The notes beneath the pieces were generated by a model that was not told the origin of the DNA, ran no database searches, and worked only from the letters and a program-made list of their open reading frames with translations. Shown piece after piece: positions 1-8,608 of a stretch of DNA of 64,000 nucleotides. Source of the DNA: JBFHIJ01 sp963678775 (GTDB taxonomy: Bacteria; Bacteroidota; Ignavibacteria; Kapaibacteriales; UBA2268); NCBI GenBank assembly GCA_963678775.2, contig CAXXGR010000007.1:620001-684000 (forward strand). The letters run 5' to 3'. Position 1 is the first letter of the stretch; every line of letters begins with the position of its first letter. Position numbers and translations under genes: made by a program.

Positions 1-219
1 TGCAATGTAAATCGTTGTAAAGACAAGGATTATATATTTTTTATTAGTCATATTATTCAAGCAAAAAATATAGTATTAGTATAGAATAAAGTATTTATAT
101 ATTTTTGTAAGTGTATTTGCATGATACTGATTTCTGTGCGGGGGAGTTTTTTAGTAGCATAGAGTCGTATTCCCGCTTCAATATCTCTTTTATCGGCATA
201 AATCGGAAGAAAATTAGCT
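1..219. other. non-coding leader upstream of alr
   Basis: AT-rich stretch in which I see no gene on either strand. It holds a possible promoter box (100-107) and a short G-rich patch near 139-146. A purine-rich GGAAGA at 205-210 lies just before the alr start and could serve as a weak ribosome-binding site. Confidence 0.6.
100..107 (+). promoter_or_regulatory. candidate FCB-type -7 box (TATTTTTG) for alr
   Basis: TATTTTTG matches the TAnnTTTG -7 element known from Bacteroidota. It is followed by GTAAGT, as in the gyrB candidate at 8554. No clear TTTG -33 element is visible about 20 bases upstream, so support is weak. Confidence 0.35.
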
Positions 220-1332
220 ATGAACGGCACTTTTTGCGAAATTAATCTAAATAGTTTTCAACAGAATATCCAGTCTATAAGAAATCTTGTAGGCAGTTTA
301 GAAATACTACCAATTATAAAATCAAATGCTTACGGACATGGTATAATACCTATCTCTAATAAACTACACGAAATAGGTATAAATGTATTAGGTGTTGCAT
401 GGGCTGAGGAAGGAAAAAAAATCCGGATGTCAGGCAATAAAGCTAAGTTGCATATTATTATTCCTCCTTTAAACACTGATATTGATACTATTTTAGATTA
501 TAATTTGCAATGTTCTGTAAGTAGGGTAGAATTTTGTAAAGAATTGTCTGAAAAAGCTATCAATAAGGGTTTAGTAATACCTATACATGTGTTTGTCAAT
601 ACAGGTATGAATAGAGATGGTATCCTACCTGAAAATGCCGTAGACTTTATGTCTGAAATAAGCAATTTAAAGGGAATAGATATAGAAGGAATTCAATCGC
701 ACTTTTGTAATGCTGACAGTGAAGATCTTACTTTCAGCCATCGTCAACTCGATGTCTTTAATAATACTATAGATTTACTTGCTGATAGTGGTTTCAATTT
801 TACATATAAACACATAGCAAATAGTGCAGGCATGATACAGTTACCTGATTCACATCATACGATGGTTCGACCTGGTATTTTTATCTATGGATATCAGGGT
901 GAAGAGTTTTTGCAGAATAAAGTTGAAATTCATCCTGTGATGACACTCAAGTCTCATGTAATAGAAGTAAGAGATATTAAAAAAGGGGATACTACAGGAT
1001 ATGCTTTCAAATATATCGCTAAAGAAGATACTAAAATAGCTGTATTATCAACAGGTTATGGGGATGGCTTCTCACGAGCTCATTCTAACAAAAGCAGTGT
1101 GATTATAAATGATAGGAAATATCCGATAATAGGTACTGTTTGTATGGATGAAATAATGGTCAATCTCGGTTACAAAAATAAAAATGTAAAGATTGGCGAT
1201 GAAGCTATACTGATGGGTAAGTCTGAAACTCAAGAAATATCAATCTACGAGTTGGCTCGCAATATCAATACTATTCCATATGAAATAACAACAGCTTTGA
1301 CAGACAGAGTTAGAAGAATTTATATCGACTAA
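220..1332 (+). CDS. alr: alanine racemase
   Basis: PLP-dependent enzyme that interconverts L- and D-alanine in the cytoplasm, supplying D-Ala for peptidoglycan. The N-terminal barrel carries the PLP lysine in PIIKSNAYGHG (Lys34). The second catalytic region is seen in TGYGDGFSR (near residue 287), and the C-terminal beta domain has GTVCMDEIMV (near 307). The 370-residue length is normal for the family. The ATG at 220 places the barrel start directly at the N-terminus. The gene is convergent with gatA, and the two stop ends overlap by 4 bases. It is an isolated gene with its own possible promoter at 100-107. Assignment rests on family motifs and is firm. Confidence 0.95.
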   Translation: MNGTFCEINLNSFQQNIQSIRNLVGSLEILPIIKSNAYGHGIIPISNKLHEIGINVLGVAWAEEGKKIRMSGNKAKLHIIIPPLNTDIDTILDYNLQCSVSRVEFCKELSEKAINKGLVIPIHVFVNTGMNRDGILPENAVDFMSEISNLKGIDIEGIQSHFCNADSEDLTFSHRQLDVFNNTIDLLADSGFNFTYKHIANSAGMIQLPDSHHTMVRPGIFIYGYQGEEFLQNKVEIHPVMTLKSHVIEVRDIKKGDTTGYAFKYIAKEDTKIAVLSTGYGDGFSRAHSNKSSVIINDRKYPIIGTVCMDEIMVNLGYKNKNVKIGDEAILMGKSETQEISIYELARNINTIPYEITTALTDRVRRIYID

Positions 1333-2648
1333 GCTGTGAGTTCTTTATAGAAATCCAGTAAACGTATATCTGTATACTGGGGTGAAATTATTTGTATGCT
1401 CTGAGGCAAACCACATTTGTACTCTCCGTAAGGAAATACTATTGTCGGTGAAGCAATTATATTGGATATACAAGTAAAAGCGTCGAAATGATGTTGGTTA
1501 TCATTCTTTTTATCGACTTTTGCTGGGACGAGAGGAGTAGTGGGAGTTATTACAACATCGACTTCTGTAAACATTTTGATAAATATTTCAATCAAGTCCT
1601 GTTTTAACGATTCTGCTTTTTCAATCAATTTCTCTTTGTCATGACTCAATAAATAATTACCAAGAATAATTCTATTTTTAGTCTGCTCACCAATCAATTT
1701 ACTTCTGGTATTTATAGTATCTTCGATTCTTTTACCGTAACTAGTTCCGGTAAATCTGGACAAATTGGAAGATGATTCTATTGAAGTTAAGACTTGATAA
1801 GCGGCAATTATCTGCTCCAAATCAGGTATGGTAATTTCGCTTATCATAAAACCCAAATCCATTAAGTAATCTATATAAGAATTATAGTTATCAATAACTT
1901 CCTGAGAAACCAATGGGGCATTGTCAAGATTTAAAACTCCAATAGTATGACCTCTAAACTCTATATCTTTATGAGTAAGAGAAGTCATATCTTTTGTATC
2001 TTTTCCTCTTGCGACTAAATATGTCTCTTTGATATATTCTATATTCTTTGATATAAAAGAAACTTGATCATAGCCGGGAGCAAAAGATAACAAGCCATAT
2101 CTTGATACTGAACCATAACTTGGTTTGAAACCTAAAAGCCCTGTCATTGCCGCTGGTATTCTTGAAGAGCCGCCGGTGTCAGATGCAATTGCAATGTGGC
2201 AAATATCTGTGGCAACAGAGGCAGCAGCTCCTGCAGAAGAACCGCCAATCATATATTCAGGGTATAAAGGATTAAGTATATTGCCCAAAGCAGAACTTGT
2301 ACCTAAAGTTCCTATTGCAAACTCGTCCAAATTAGTTTTACCTATAATAGTTATGCCTTCATCTAATAAATTAGAGACTGCAGTGGCTGAATAATTAGAT
2401 AAAAAACTATCTAATAAGCCGGAACCGGCATTAAAAGGCATGCCATTTAGCATAATATTGTCTTTGACAGAGACAATTAGGTGAGAAAGAGATTTATTTA
2501 TTTGTGGTTCTGCATCATAATTTATGTGAGAAAATATATTAAATTTATCTTCTTCGATAAGCTCAAATAAATCAGAAAGGATAGAGGTTCTATTCTCAGC
2601 TTCCAACGTAAAGCATTGTAGTAGGTCAGGCTTCGAGTGAGTTTCCAT
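1329..2648 (-). CDS. gatA: amidase, probable glutamyl-tRNA(Gln) amidotransferase subunit A
   Basis: Amidase-signature enzyme. In the GatCAB complex this subunit releases ammonia from glutamine to convert Glu-tRNA(Gln) or Asp-tRNA(Asn) to the amidated form. The Ser-cisSer-Lys triad is visible as Lys62 in VSVKDN, the glycine/serine loop GGSSAGAAAS (about 136-145) and DTGGSSR (about 157-163). GFKPSYGSVSRYGL is the GatA-typical continuation. At 439 residues it is somewhat shorter than many GatA proteins (about 480). The start overlaps the end of the tatB-like gene by 23 bases, suggesting translational coupling in a purS-purQ-tatA-tatB-gatA unit. gatB and gatC are not in the window, so a different amidase of the same family cannot be fully excluded. 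Confidence 0.85.
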   Translation of the reverse strand: METHSKPDLLQCFTLEAENRTSILSDLFELIEEDKFNIFSHINYDAEPQINKSLSHLIVSVKDNIMLNGMPFNAGSGLLDSFLSNYSATAVSNLLDEGITIIGKTNLDEFAIGTLGTSSALGNILNPLYPEYMIGGSSAGAAASVATDICHIAIASDTGGSSRIPAAMTGLLGFKPSYGSVSRYGLLSFAPGYDQVSFISKNIEYIKETYLVARGKDTKDMTSLTHKDIEFRGHTIGVLNLDNAPLVSQEVIDNYNSYIDYLMDLGFMISEITIPDLEQIIAAYQVLTSIESSSNLSRFTGTSYGKRIEDTINTRSKLIGEQTKNRIILGNYLLSHDKEKLIEKAESLKQDLIEIFIKMFTEVDVVITPTTPLVPAKVDKKNDNQHHFDAFTCISNIIASPTIVFPYGEYKCGLPQSIQIISPQYTDIRLLDFYKELTA

Positions 2649-3027
2649 TAGGTATATTTTTTGGTTCGTCAGTTTTTGGTTTTTCTATTAGTTCTTCCGG
2701 TTTAAATTTATTATCAAAACTATCAGCGCTTTGCTCCTTGATGTCGAAATTGTCTTCATCCAAGTTTTGCACAGGTTCTTTAACATATTTCACAGAAGTA
2801 TCTTTTTCTATTATCTGGTCACGAGAATGCGAATTATCAATATCGGCAACAGATTTAACATCATCACTAATGTTGTTGATTTCATCAGTGAATTGCTGCT
2901 GTGCATCTTTGATTTTTTGCATACCTTTTCCCATTGTTCTGGCAATTTCAGGTAGTTTTTTAGGGCCAAACAACACTATGATTGCCAGAACAATAAGTAA
3001 TAATTCTCCACCGCCAACATCAAACAT
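2626..3027 (-). CDS. tatB: Sec-independent translocase protein TatA/TatB-like
   Basis: Component of the twin-arginine translocase, which exports folded proteins across the inner membrane. The N-terminus MFDVGGGELLLIVL has the acidic residue at position 8 found in TatB proteins. A single membrane helix follows (about 8-21), then the hinge FGPKKLPE and an amphipathic helix. The C-terminal about 80 residues are acidic and low-complexity, as is usual for TatB. It lies 14 bases after a second, shorter TatA gene and overlaps gatA. The A-versus-B assignment is inferred from length (133 residues) and the Glu8 position. tatC is not in the window. Confidence 0.85.
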   Translation of the reverse strand: MFDVGGGELLLIVLAIIVLFGPKKLPEIARTMGKGMQKIKDAQQQFTDEINNISDDVKSVADIDNSHSRDQIIEKDTSVKYVKEPVQNLDEDNFDIKEQSADSFDNKFKPEELIEKPKTDEPKNIPNGNSLEA

Positions 3028-3041
3028 ATCAGCACACTTTT

Positions 3042-3215
3042 CTACTTATTATCAATTTTTTTAGCTTCTTCTTTGCCTTCGTTGGCAGCTTCTTTAAATT
3101 CTTTGATGCCGGAGCCTAAGCCACGCATCAACTCAGGTATTTTTTTACCACCAAAAAGCAGAGCTATTACAGCTACTATAATAAGTAATTCCGGTAAACC
3201 TAGTCCAAAAGGCAT
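3042..3215 (-). CDS. tatA: Sec-independent translocase protein TatA (57 aa)
   Basis: Short gene found by translating the minus strand between purQ and the tatB-like gene. It starts MPFGLGLPELLIIVAVIALL, followed by the hinge FGGKKIPELMRGLG and a charged amphipathic tail ending KKIDNK. This is the complete TatA layout: one membrane helix, the FGxxKIPE hinge and an amphipathic helix. It forms the pore of the twin-arginine translocase. Gaps are 22 bases to purQ upstream and 14 bases to the tatB-like gene downstream, so it is part of the same transcript. Confidence 0.93.
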   Translation of the reverse strand: MPFGLGLPELLIIVAVIALLFGGKKIPELMRGLGSGIKEFKEAANEGKEEAKKIDNK

Positions 3216-3237
3216 TTTATACCTCGCCTATTCCAAT

Positions 3238-3930
3238 TTATTTAAAATGTTTTGCTAAGGATTTGAAAATAGCAAGACCATCGTTACAACCTAATTGATT
3301 ATCGCTGTATCTTTCAGGATGTGGCATCATACCAAGTACGTTACCCTTTTCGTTGATGATACCTGCAATATTATTTATAGAACCGTTAGGGTTAACATCT
3401 TTAGTTATATTACCATCTTTATCAGAGTATCTGAAAATCACTCTGTTATTTGATTCTAATTCTTCGATAGTATCAGCATCAGCAAAGTAATTTCCATCAC
3501 CATGAGCAATAGGAATTCTTATAACTTGATCTTGTTCTAACTCAGACGTAAAAGCAGTAGAATTATTCAACACTTTCAAGTAAACATCTTTACAAATGAA
3601 ATGTAAAGATTCATTTTTTAGTAAAGCGCCCGGTAAAAGATTTGATTCTGTTAAAACTTGGAAGCCATTACAAATGCCAATTACATATCCGCCATTTTCA
3701 GCAAACTTCACAACTTCTTTCATAATAGGAGAGAAACGTGAAATAGCACCGCATCTTAAATAGTCACCATAAGAAAAACCACCCGGCAAAACAATACAAT
3801 CAATATCCGAAGGAATAGAAGTATCTTTATGCCAAAGGAAAGTAGCCTCTTCGCCGGCATTTTTTTTAGTGGCAAAGTAAGCATCATGGTCACAATTAGA
3901 ACCGGGGAAAATTACAACTCCGAACTTCAT
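3238..3930 (-). CDS. purQ: phosphoribosylformylglycinamidine synthase, glutaminase subunit
   Basis: Glutamine amidotransferase subunit of FGAM synthase, the fourth step of de novo purine synthesis. It starts MKFGVVIFPGSNCDHD as in PurQ. The nucleophile cysteine is in GICNGFQVLTE (near residue 93), and the triad His/Glu is in MMPHPER near the C-terminus. GGFSYGDYLRCGA is the family's conserved loop. Length (230 residues) is normal. The start lies 12 bases after purS. The small-type synthetase subunit PurL is encoded 37 kb away (40778-43018), so all three subunits are present but not in one operon. Confidence 0.96.
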   Translation of the reverse strand: MKFGVVIFPGSNCDHDAYFATKKNAGEEATFLWHKDTSIPSDIDCIVLPGGFSYGDYLRCGAISRFSPIMKEVVKFAENGGYVIGICNGFQVLTESNLLPGALLKNESLHFICKDVYLKVLNNSTAFTSELEQDQVIRIPIAHGDGNYFADADTIEELESNNRVIFRYSDKDGNITKDVNPNGSINNIAGIINEKGNVLGMMPHPERYSDNQLGCNDGLAIFKSLAKHFK

Positions 3931-3942
3931 TTTAGCCTCTAA

Positions 3943-4200
3943 TTATTTAATTTCTTCCAATTTAACAAAATGATCTTCGATGATAGGATTAGCGATAAGC
4001 TGTTTGCATGCTGTATCAACCATTTCAAGAGCTTTTTCTTCGGTCTCGGCTTCTACTATTAATTCTACAAATTTGCCAATTCTAATATTAGTAAGAGAGT
4101 TATATTCCAAAGAGTGTAGAGCGTGTTCTACTGTTTTACCTTGCACATCTAAGATGCCTTCTCTTAGTGTGATATTTACTTTAGCAGCAAATTTTTTCAT
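3943..4200 (-). CDS. purS: phosphoribosylformylglycinamidine synthase subunit PurS
   Basis: Small structural subunit (85 residues) that bridges PurL and PurQ so that ammonia can be channelled. The pattern of PurS is visible: LREGILDVQGKTVEHALHSL followed by IRIGKFVELIVEA and a final helix. First gene of the run purS-purQ-tatA-tatB-gatA. A well-matched FCB-type promoter lies at 4254-4286, just upstream. Confidence 0.95.
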   Translation of the reverse strand: MKKFAAKVNITLREGILDVQGKTVEHALHSLEYNSLTNIRIGKFVELIVEAETEEKALEMVDTACKQLIANPIIEDHFVKLEEIK

Positions 4201-4253
4201 CTGTACACCTGATATATTTGAATGTATGTTTGTCTTTTGCTAAAAATGATATA

Positions 4254-4286
4254 CAAAAATAAGAAAAATATCTTTATTCTGACAAA
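4254..4286 (-). promoter_or_regulatory. FCB-type promoter for the purS operon
   Basis: Read on the minus strand: TTTG (4286-4283), 21 bases, then TATTTTTG (4261-4254). This fits the Bacteroidota primary-sigma consensus TTTG-N17..23-TAnnTTTG. It begins only 4 bases beyond the pssA stop and is about 54 bases from the purS ATG, so it separates the pss and pur/tat/gat units. Confidence 0.7.
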
Positions 4287-4290
4287 GCAA

Positions 4291-5076
4291 CTAAAGATTA
4301 TAATTACCTTCATCATTATCTATGTCATCTACATATTCATCAATTTCGTCTTCCGGTGAAGTTTTTGCTTTAATCCACAATACTGTCCTGACTAATGCTG
4401 TCCCCAAAACATAAATAACCATAGTAGGAAATATAGAAAGTCCTTTTGTTGCTATTCCGGCTATTATTGCTCCGGCTATTCCAATAATCAGCAAAGGAGA
4501 TTCTTTCAGATTTTTCTTGGTTGGCTTTGGGATGTTATGATATTTAATCATAGTTACCATAGCAGTGGCTACACCAAATGAAACAAACGGTGTTAGTATC
4601 GCTTTAAAATCTTCAGAAATTCTATCAGTTAGATAGAAAAATATCAGGTAGGATATAATAGTCAAAGCACCTGACGGAATAGGCAACCCATAAAAATACT
4701 TTTTATCTTCATAACTATTTAGCTTAACATTGAATCTGGCTAAGCGTACAACCCCGGCTAATGCAGGTATAGCTGCCAGTAATATTCCAAATTCTCCATA
4801 TTGCTCAAAGTGAGCTTTATATAGCATATATGACGGCGCTACGCCAAATGAAACAGCGTCGCATAAAGAATCTAACTCTACTCCAAACTCACTTGCAGAA
4901 TTGAACAGCCTTGCCATCGCTCCATCTAGCATGTCAAAAATAGCAGCCATAAGTATAAAAAGGGCTGCTTTCTCAAATTGCAAATCGGCTATATGCACAA
5001 TTGCAGTAAAGCCTGAAAATAAATTCGCAAGTGTTAATAAGTTTGGTACTATCGATCGGGTAATTCTCAGTTTCAT
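4291..5076 (-). CDS. pssA: CDP-diacylglycerol--serine O-phosphatidyltransferase
   Basis: Integral membrane enzyme making phosphatidylserine from CDP-diacylglycerol and serine. The CDP-alcohol phosphotransferase motif is intact: DMLDGAMAR (about residues 47-55), then GVELDSLCDAVSFG, giving D-x2-D-G-x2-A-R-x8-G-x3-D-x3-D. Several hydrophobic segments follow, and the tail is acidic (about 235-261). Length of 261 residues is normal. It is downstream of psd on the same strand with a 69-base gap, forming the usual phosphatidylethanolamine pathway pair. Confidence 0.93.
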   Translation of the reverse strand: MKLRITRSIVPNLLTLANLFSGFTAIVHIADLQFEKAALFILMAAIFDMLDGAMARLFNSASEFGVELDSLCDAVSFGVAPSYMLYKAHFEQYGEFGILLAAIPALAGVVRLARFNVKLNSYEDKKYFYGLPIPSGALTIISYLIFFYLTDRISEDFKAILTPFVSFGVATAMVTMIKYHNIPKPTKKNLKESPLLIIGIAGAIIAGIATKGLSIFPTMVIYVLGTALVRTVLWIKAKTSPEDEIDEYVDDIDNDEGNYNL

Positions 5077-5145
5077 GTATCAATCTTTTGATGTTGTTTT
5101 TTTAGTTTCAGGGAATTTAATCATTCCATTCGATAAATCAAAAAA

Positions 5146-5811
5146 TCACTTTGCAGGAAGTTTTGCAATTATTGTTTCACCACCTACTACTTTTTGCCCT
5201 ACTTCAACTTTAAATTCTGTAGCAGGGTCAACAATTATATCCATTCTGGAGCCAAATTTCATCATCCCAAACTGATCACCGGCTTTAATAGAGTCGCCAA
5301 CTTTTATATCTGCAACAATTCTGCGAGCTAAAATACCTACAATTTGTTTAAACAAAACTTTTCCACAAGGAGTCATGACTCCTATCTTTGAATGTTCGTT
5401 TTCCTCAGAGGCTTTTGGCGCATAAGCTACTAAATATTTTCCGGGAAAGTAATCATAATACTCTATAGCTCCTGAAACCGGAGATCTATTTACATGTACG
5501 TCTAAAGGAGATAAAAAGATACTAATTTGTTTAGCTTTAGACTTTAAATAGTATTTATCTTCTACATCTATAATTTGTACGACCTTACCGTCAGCCGGTG
5601 AAATCATTAAAGATGGGTCTTCTAACACTTCTTTTGGGACTATCCTTTCGGGATCTCGGAAGAACCACAGAGTAAAAGATGTAAGTAATACACCGGGCAT
5701 ACATAGTAAATATGTAACCCATCCTGTAGTAAACATGAAAGAAGCAACTATAATTGATATTCCAATAAGAAGCATTGGAATTGCGTTATCTAATCCGTAT
5801 CTTGTTAGCAT
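5146..5811 (-). CDS. psd: phosphatidylserine decarboxylase proenzyme (short type)
   Basis: Membrane-bound pyruvoyl enzyme converting phosphatidylserine to phosphatidylethanolamine. DVHVNRSPVSG is the family's conserved loop. The self-cleavage site is the FGSR motif (in MKFGSRMDIIV), whose serine becomes the pyruvoyl group, as in the short, non-E. coli type. The reading frame is open up to 5907, but those extra 32 residues are not membrane-anchor-like. The ATG at 5811 gives MLTRYGLDNAIPMLL, which leads straight into the membrane anchor and a 221-residue protein, the usual short-type size. Paired with pssA downstream and divergent from dnaN. Confidence 0.92.
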   Translation of the reverse strand: MLTRYGLDNAIPMLLIGISIIVASFMFTTGWVTYLLCMPGVLLTSFTLWFFRDPERIVPKEVLEDPSLMISPADGKVVQIIDVEDKYYLKSKAKQISIFLSPLDVHVNRSPVSGAIEYYDYFPGKYLVAYAPKASEENEHSKIGVMTPCGKVLFKQIVGILARRIVADIKVGDSIKAGDQFGMMKFGSRMDIIVDPATEFKVEVGQKVVGGETIIAKLPAK

Positions 5812-5913
5812 AGTAATACTTATGAATATTAATTCAATATATTCTTGATATTTTGTAAATTGCGTTAAGCGTAAAGAGTAAATTACGAAATTGTTTGGTA
5901 TAATCAATCATAG

Positions 5914-7107
5914 ATGGATAAAAATATGAAATTTTCAGTAGCACTTGCCGAGTTGCAGAAAGGATTACAAAAAACTCTTCCTGCTATACCTCCAAAATCA
6001 ACTTTGCCGGTATTGGAGCATTTACATTTTTCGTTGAAAGAAAATATTCTGAAAATGATTGCTACAGATCAGGATATTACAATCTTGACTAAAATAGATG
6101 TGATTGGCTTTGACGAAGGTGATATACTTGTACCTGCTAGGAAAATAAATGAAATCATAAAAGCTTTAGGAACAGAAGGCGAAATAGAGTTTGTTTCTAA
6201 CCCGGAAAATTTTGAGATTAATCTCAAAACTGAAAAAGGGTATTACGAAATGAAAGGTTTGAGCCACACAGAGTATTTAGATTTACCGGAACTTTTTAAA
6301 CAAGAAACAACTATAACTCCTGACCATGGTGAGGTAAGCGATAGTTCAGCTTATGCTACTATTGCGAGAAATGATTTGCAATCAGTAGCTAATAAAACAG
6401 TGTTTGCTGTTTCTTCTGACGAATTTCGACCAGCTATGACCGGAGTATTATTTCAATTTAGAGAAGATGCAATCAATGCTGTTTCTACAGATAGCTATAG
6501 ATTAGTAAAAGCCGTAATCAACCCTGTTAATAAAACATTTTCTTCAGATTTCGAAGTCATTATCCCTGCAAAATCAGTTGAAATGCTTAAAAAAATAGAT
6601 GATGATGCTGTCTTTTCTTTGATAGAAGCTTCAGATAAAATCACACATGTACGTTTTGAAATTGGTAACACTATCGTTATTTCAAGAATTATTGAAGAAA
6701 AATTTCCTCCTTATGAGTCAGTAATTCCTCAAAACAACAACCTGATGGCTATTGTTGATAAAAAAGAATTATTATCGGCAATTAGAAGGGTATCTATCTT
6801 CACTAATACTCATTCAAAACAAATTAAGCTGAAACTGACAGAAAATCTAATTGAAGTAATGGGTGAAGATGAAGACAGTGGAAATAACGCATCTGAAACT
6901 ATTTCTTGCGACTTTCAAGGCGAATCTATCGAATTTGGTTTCAACTATAAGTATTTAGAAGATGCTTTGAATCATACAGATAACGTGGAAAGTTCAAACT
7001 CGCAGGTTATGCTTACATTTTCAGAACCAACGAAACCTGCTTTAGTTAAACCGACTCCAGATGAAGATAAATTACTAATGTTGATTATGCCGGTTAGATT
7101 ATCTTAA
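5914..7107 (+). CDS. dnaN: DNA polymerase III beta subunit (sliding clamp)
   Basis: Ring-shaped processivity clamp of the replicative polymerase. Family features are LQKTLPAIPPKSTLPVLEHL at the N-terminus and the terminal strand LLMLIMPVRLS. Length of 397 residues is slightly longer than the E. coli protein (366), with extra acidic residues near 310-330. First gene of the block dnaN-recF-DUF721-gyrB, with only 1 base to recF. No dnaA lies beside it, and the divergent gene is psd, so the classical dnaA-dnaN junction is absent here. Confidence 0.95.
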   Translation: MDKNMKFSVALAELQKGLQKTLPAIPPKSTLPVLEHLHFSLKENILKMIATDQDITILTKIDVIGFDEGDILVPARKINEIIKALGTEGEIEFVSNPENFEINLKTEKGYYEMKGLSHTEYLDLPELFKQETTITPDHGEVSDSSAYATIARNDLQSVANKTVFAVSSDEFRPAMTGVLFQFREDAINAVSTDSYRLVKAVINPVNKTFSSDFEVIIPAKSVEMLKKIDDDAVFSLIEASDKITHVRFEIGNTIVISRIIEEKFPPYESVIPQNNNLMAIVDKKELLSAIRRVSIFTNTHSKQIKLKLTENLIEVMGEDEDSGNNASETISCDFQGESIEFGFNYKYLEDALNHTDNVESSNSQVMLTFSEPTKPALVKPTPDEDKLLMLIMPVRLS

Positions 7108-7108
7108 G

Positions 7109-8245
7109 ATGTTTATCAAGTCTATAAAACTATCTAACATAAGAAATCATAATGAAACTAACGCGCAATTCAGCCCGGGATTAAATATTATCTACGGGCT
7201 GAATGGTGTTGGTAAAACATCTTTATTAGAAGCCATTTCACTCTGTAGCCTTTCTAAGAGTTTTTTGCCAGTGCCTGATGCTGCTTTGATAAATAAATTC
7301 AAAGACTTTCTATTTGTTCGTTGCGATGCTGTAAATTCACTAGGAATTGAATATTTTGTAAAGGTACAATATCCGAAAAGTCAAAAGAAAACATTTTCTA
7401 ACAGCTACGGAGATAACCAGCTCCCTAAAAATATAATAGGAGAGATGCCGGTAGTTATCCTTTCGCCTGATCATAAGACTCTTACATTTGGGGCTCCTGA
7501 GGACAGGAGACAATTTCTAAATACAATCCTTTCTCAATCTTCAAAGAAATATATTGACTATGTTTTAAAGAATAAAAAATATCTGAAGCAACGAAACAAA
7601 CTACTTTCTGATAAAAAGCAGAATATTAAAATTGATATGAATTTGTTGCAGATATTAACAGATATGTTTATAGAGTCTAGCGCAGAAATTGTAATTGCTA
7701 GAGATAAGTTTGTCGAAAATTTTGAAGTATTCTTTACAAAAGTTTATAAAGAAATATCGGGCGACAAAGAAATTGTTCGACTCAAGTATGCTCCATATGG
7801 ATTGCTAGGTTGTGATTTAAAAAAAGAGATAATCATTGAGAGATATAAAGAATATTTTATTGATAATTTAGAAGATGAGTTTAGAAGAGGAACTACTATA
7901 TTTGGCCCGCAAAAGGATGATATGAAGATATATATCAATGATGGTTTGTCTAAACAATATGCTTCACAGGGTCAACATAAGTCATTGCTTATAAGTTTGA
8001 AGTTTGCCGAATTTTTCTTTCTTCAGGATGTAAAAAATGAGACTCCAATTATACTCTTAGATGATATATTTTCAGAGTTAGATGCAGAAAGATCTGAAAA
8101 GGTGTTAAACTATATACGTTCAAACAATGCTCAAACATTTATTACTGTAACAAATGCTGAATATATAAATAAATTTGTTACTCCGTCTGATAATTGCTTT
8201 TACTTTCTTATTGATGCCGGAGAAATAAAGGGAGTTGAAAAATGA
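7109..8245 (+). CDS. recF: DNA replication and repair protein RecF
   Basis: SMC-like ATPase that helps load RecA at single-strand gaps. Walker A is GLNGVGKTSLLEA (about residues 30-42), the ABC signature region is YASQGQHKSLLIS, and Walker B is PIILLDDIFSELD near the C-terminus. Length of 378 residues is normal. It follows dnaN by 1 base, and its stop overlaps the next start by 4 bases, so translation is probably coupled. Confidence 0.95.
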   Translation: MFIKSIKLSNIRNHNETNAQFSPGLNIIYGLNGVGKTSLLEAISLCSLSKSFLPVPDAALINKFKDFLFVRCDAVNSLGIEYFVKVQYPKSQKKTFSNSYGDNQLPKNIIGEMPVVILSPDHKTLTFGAPEDRRQFLNTILSQSSKKYIDYVLKNKKYLKQRNKLLSDKKQNIKIDMNLLQILTDMFIESSAEIVIARDKFVENFEVFFTKVYKEISGDKEIVRLKYAPYGLLGCDLKKEIIIERYKEYFIDNLEDEFRRGTTIFGPQKDDMKIYINDGLSKQYASQGQHKSLLISLKFAEFFFLQDVKNETPIILLDDIFSELDAERSEKVLNYIRSNNAQTFITVTNAEYINKFVTPSDNCFYFLIDAGEIKGVEK

Positions 8246-8544
8246 CAGACCTTGAGAATAACTTTAGAACAAATACTATTTCAGAAGTGCTCCATTCAAT
8301 TGTAAAACGGAAAGGTTGGGACAACCAATACTATCAAGCACAAATTACCAATAATTGGGAAAAGATAGTAGGTACAAAAATATTTGAGGAGACATTAATT
8401 CACTCGCTAAAGAACGGAATTTTAACAATCCGTACTAATTCGAGTACTTGGCGAACAGAGCTTAGTTTAAGATCTGAGCAACTAATAACTAAAATCAATG
8501 AAGAATTACAATCAGATGTGGTTGAAAAAATTGTAATTCGTTGA
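8242..8544 (+). CDS. DUF721 (DciA-like) protein
   Basis: Short protein of 100 residues with the DUF721 pattern: KGWDNQYYQAQITNNWEKIVG followed by NGILTIRTNSSTWRTEL. Members named DciA assist loading of the replicative helicase in bacteria that lack DnaC. The location between recF and gyrB is the usual one for this family. A helicase-loading role here is inferred from family and context. Its start overlaps the recF stop by 4 bases. Confidence 0.85.
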   Translation: MTDLENNFRTNTISEVLHSIVKRKGWDNQYYQAQITNNWEKIVGTKIFEETLIHSLKNGILTIRTNSSTWRTELSLRSEQLITKINEELQSDVVEKIVIR

Positions 8545-8561
8545 AATATTGTGTATTTTTG
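8530..8561 (+). promoter_or_regulatory. candidate FCB-type promoter for gyrB
   Basis: ATTG (8530-8533), 20 bases, then TATTTTTG (8554-8561). The -33 part lies within the end of the DUF721 gene. The -7 box is 47 bases upstream of the ATG chosen for gyrB and falls inside the longer open frame, which argues for the shorter start. Confidence 0.55.
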
Positions 8562-8608
8562 TAAGTTATACAAAGTATTGTTTTGACTATAAAAATACGG
8601 TCTATTCT

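Noticed and set aside
2125..2394. Plus-strand open frame of 89 codons
   Set aside because: Antisense shadow inside gatA; low-complexity translation, no start context.
5812..5913. Possible replication origin beside dnaN
   Set aside because: No dnaA, no DnaA box cluster and only about 100 bases between psd and dnaN.
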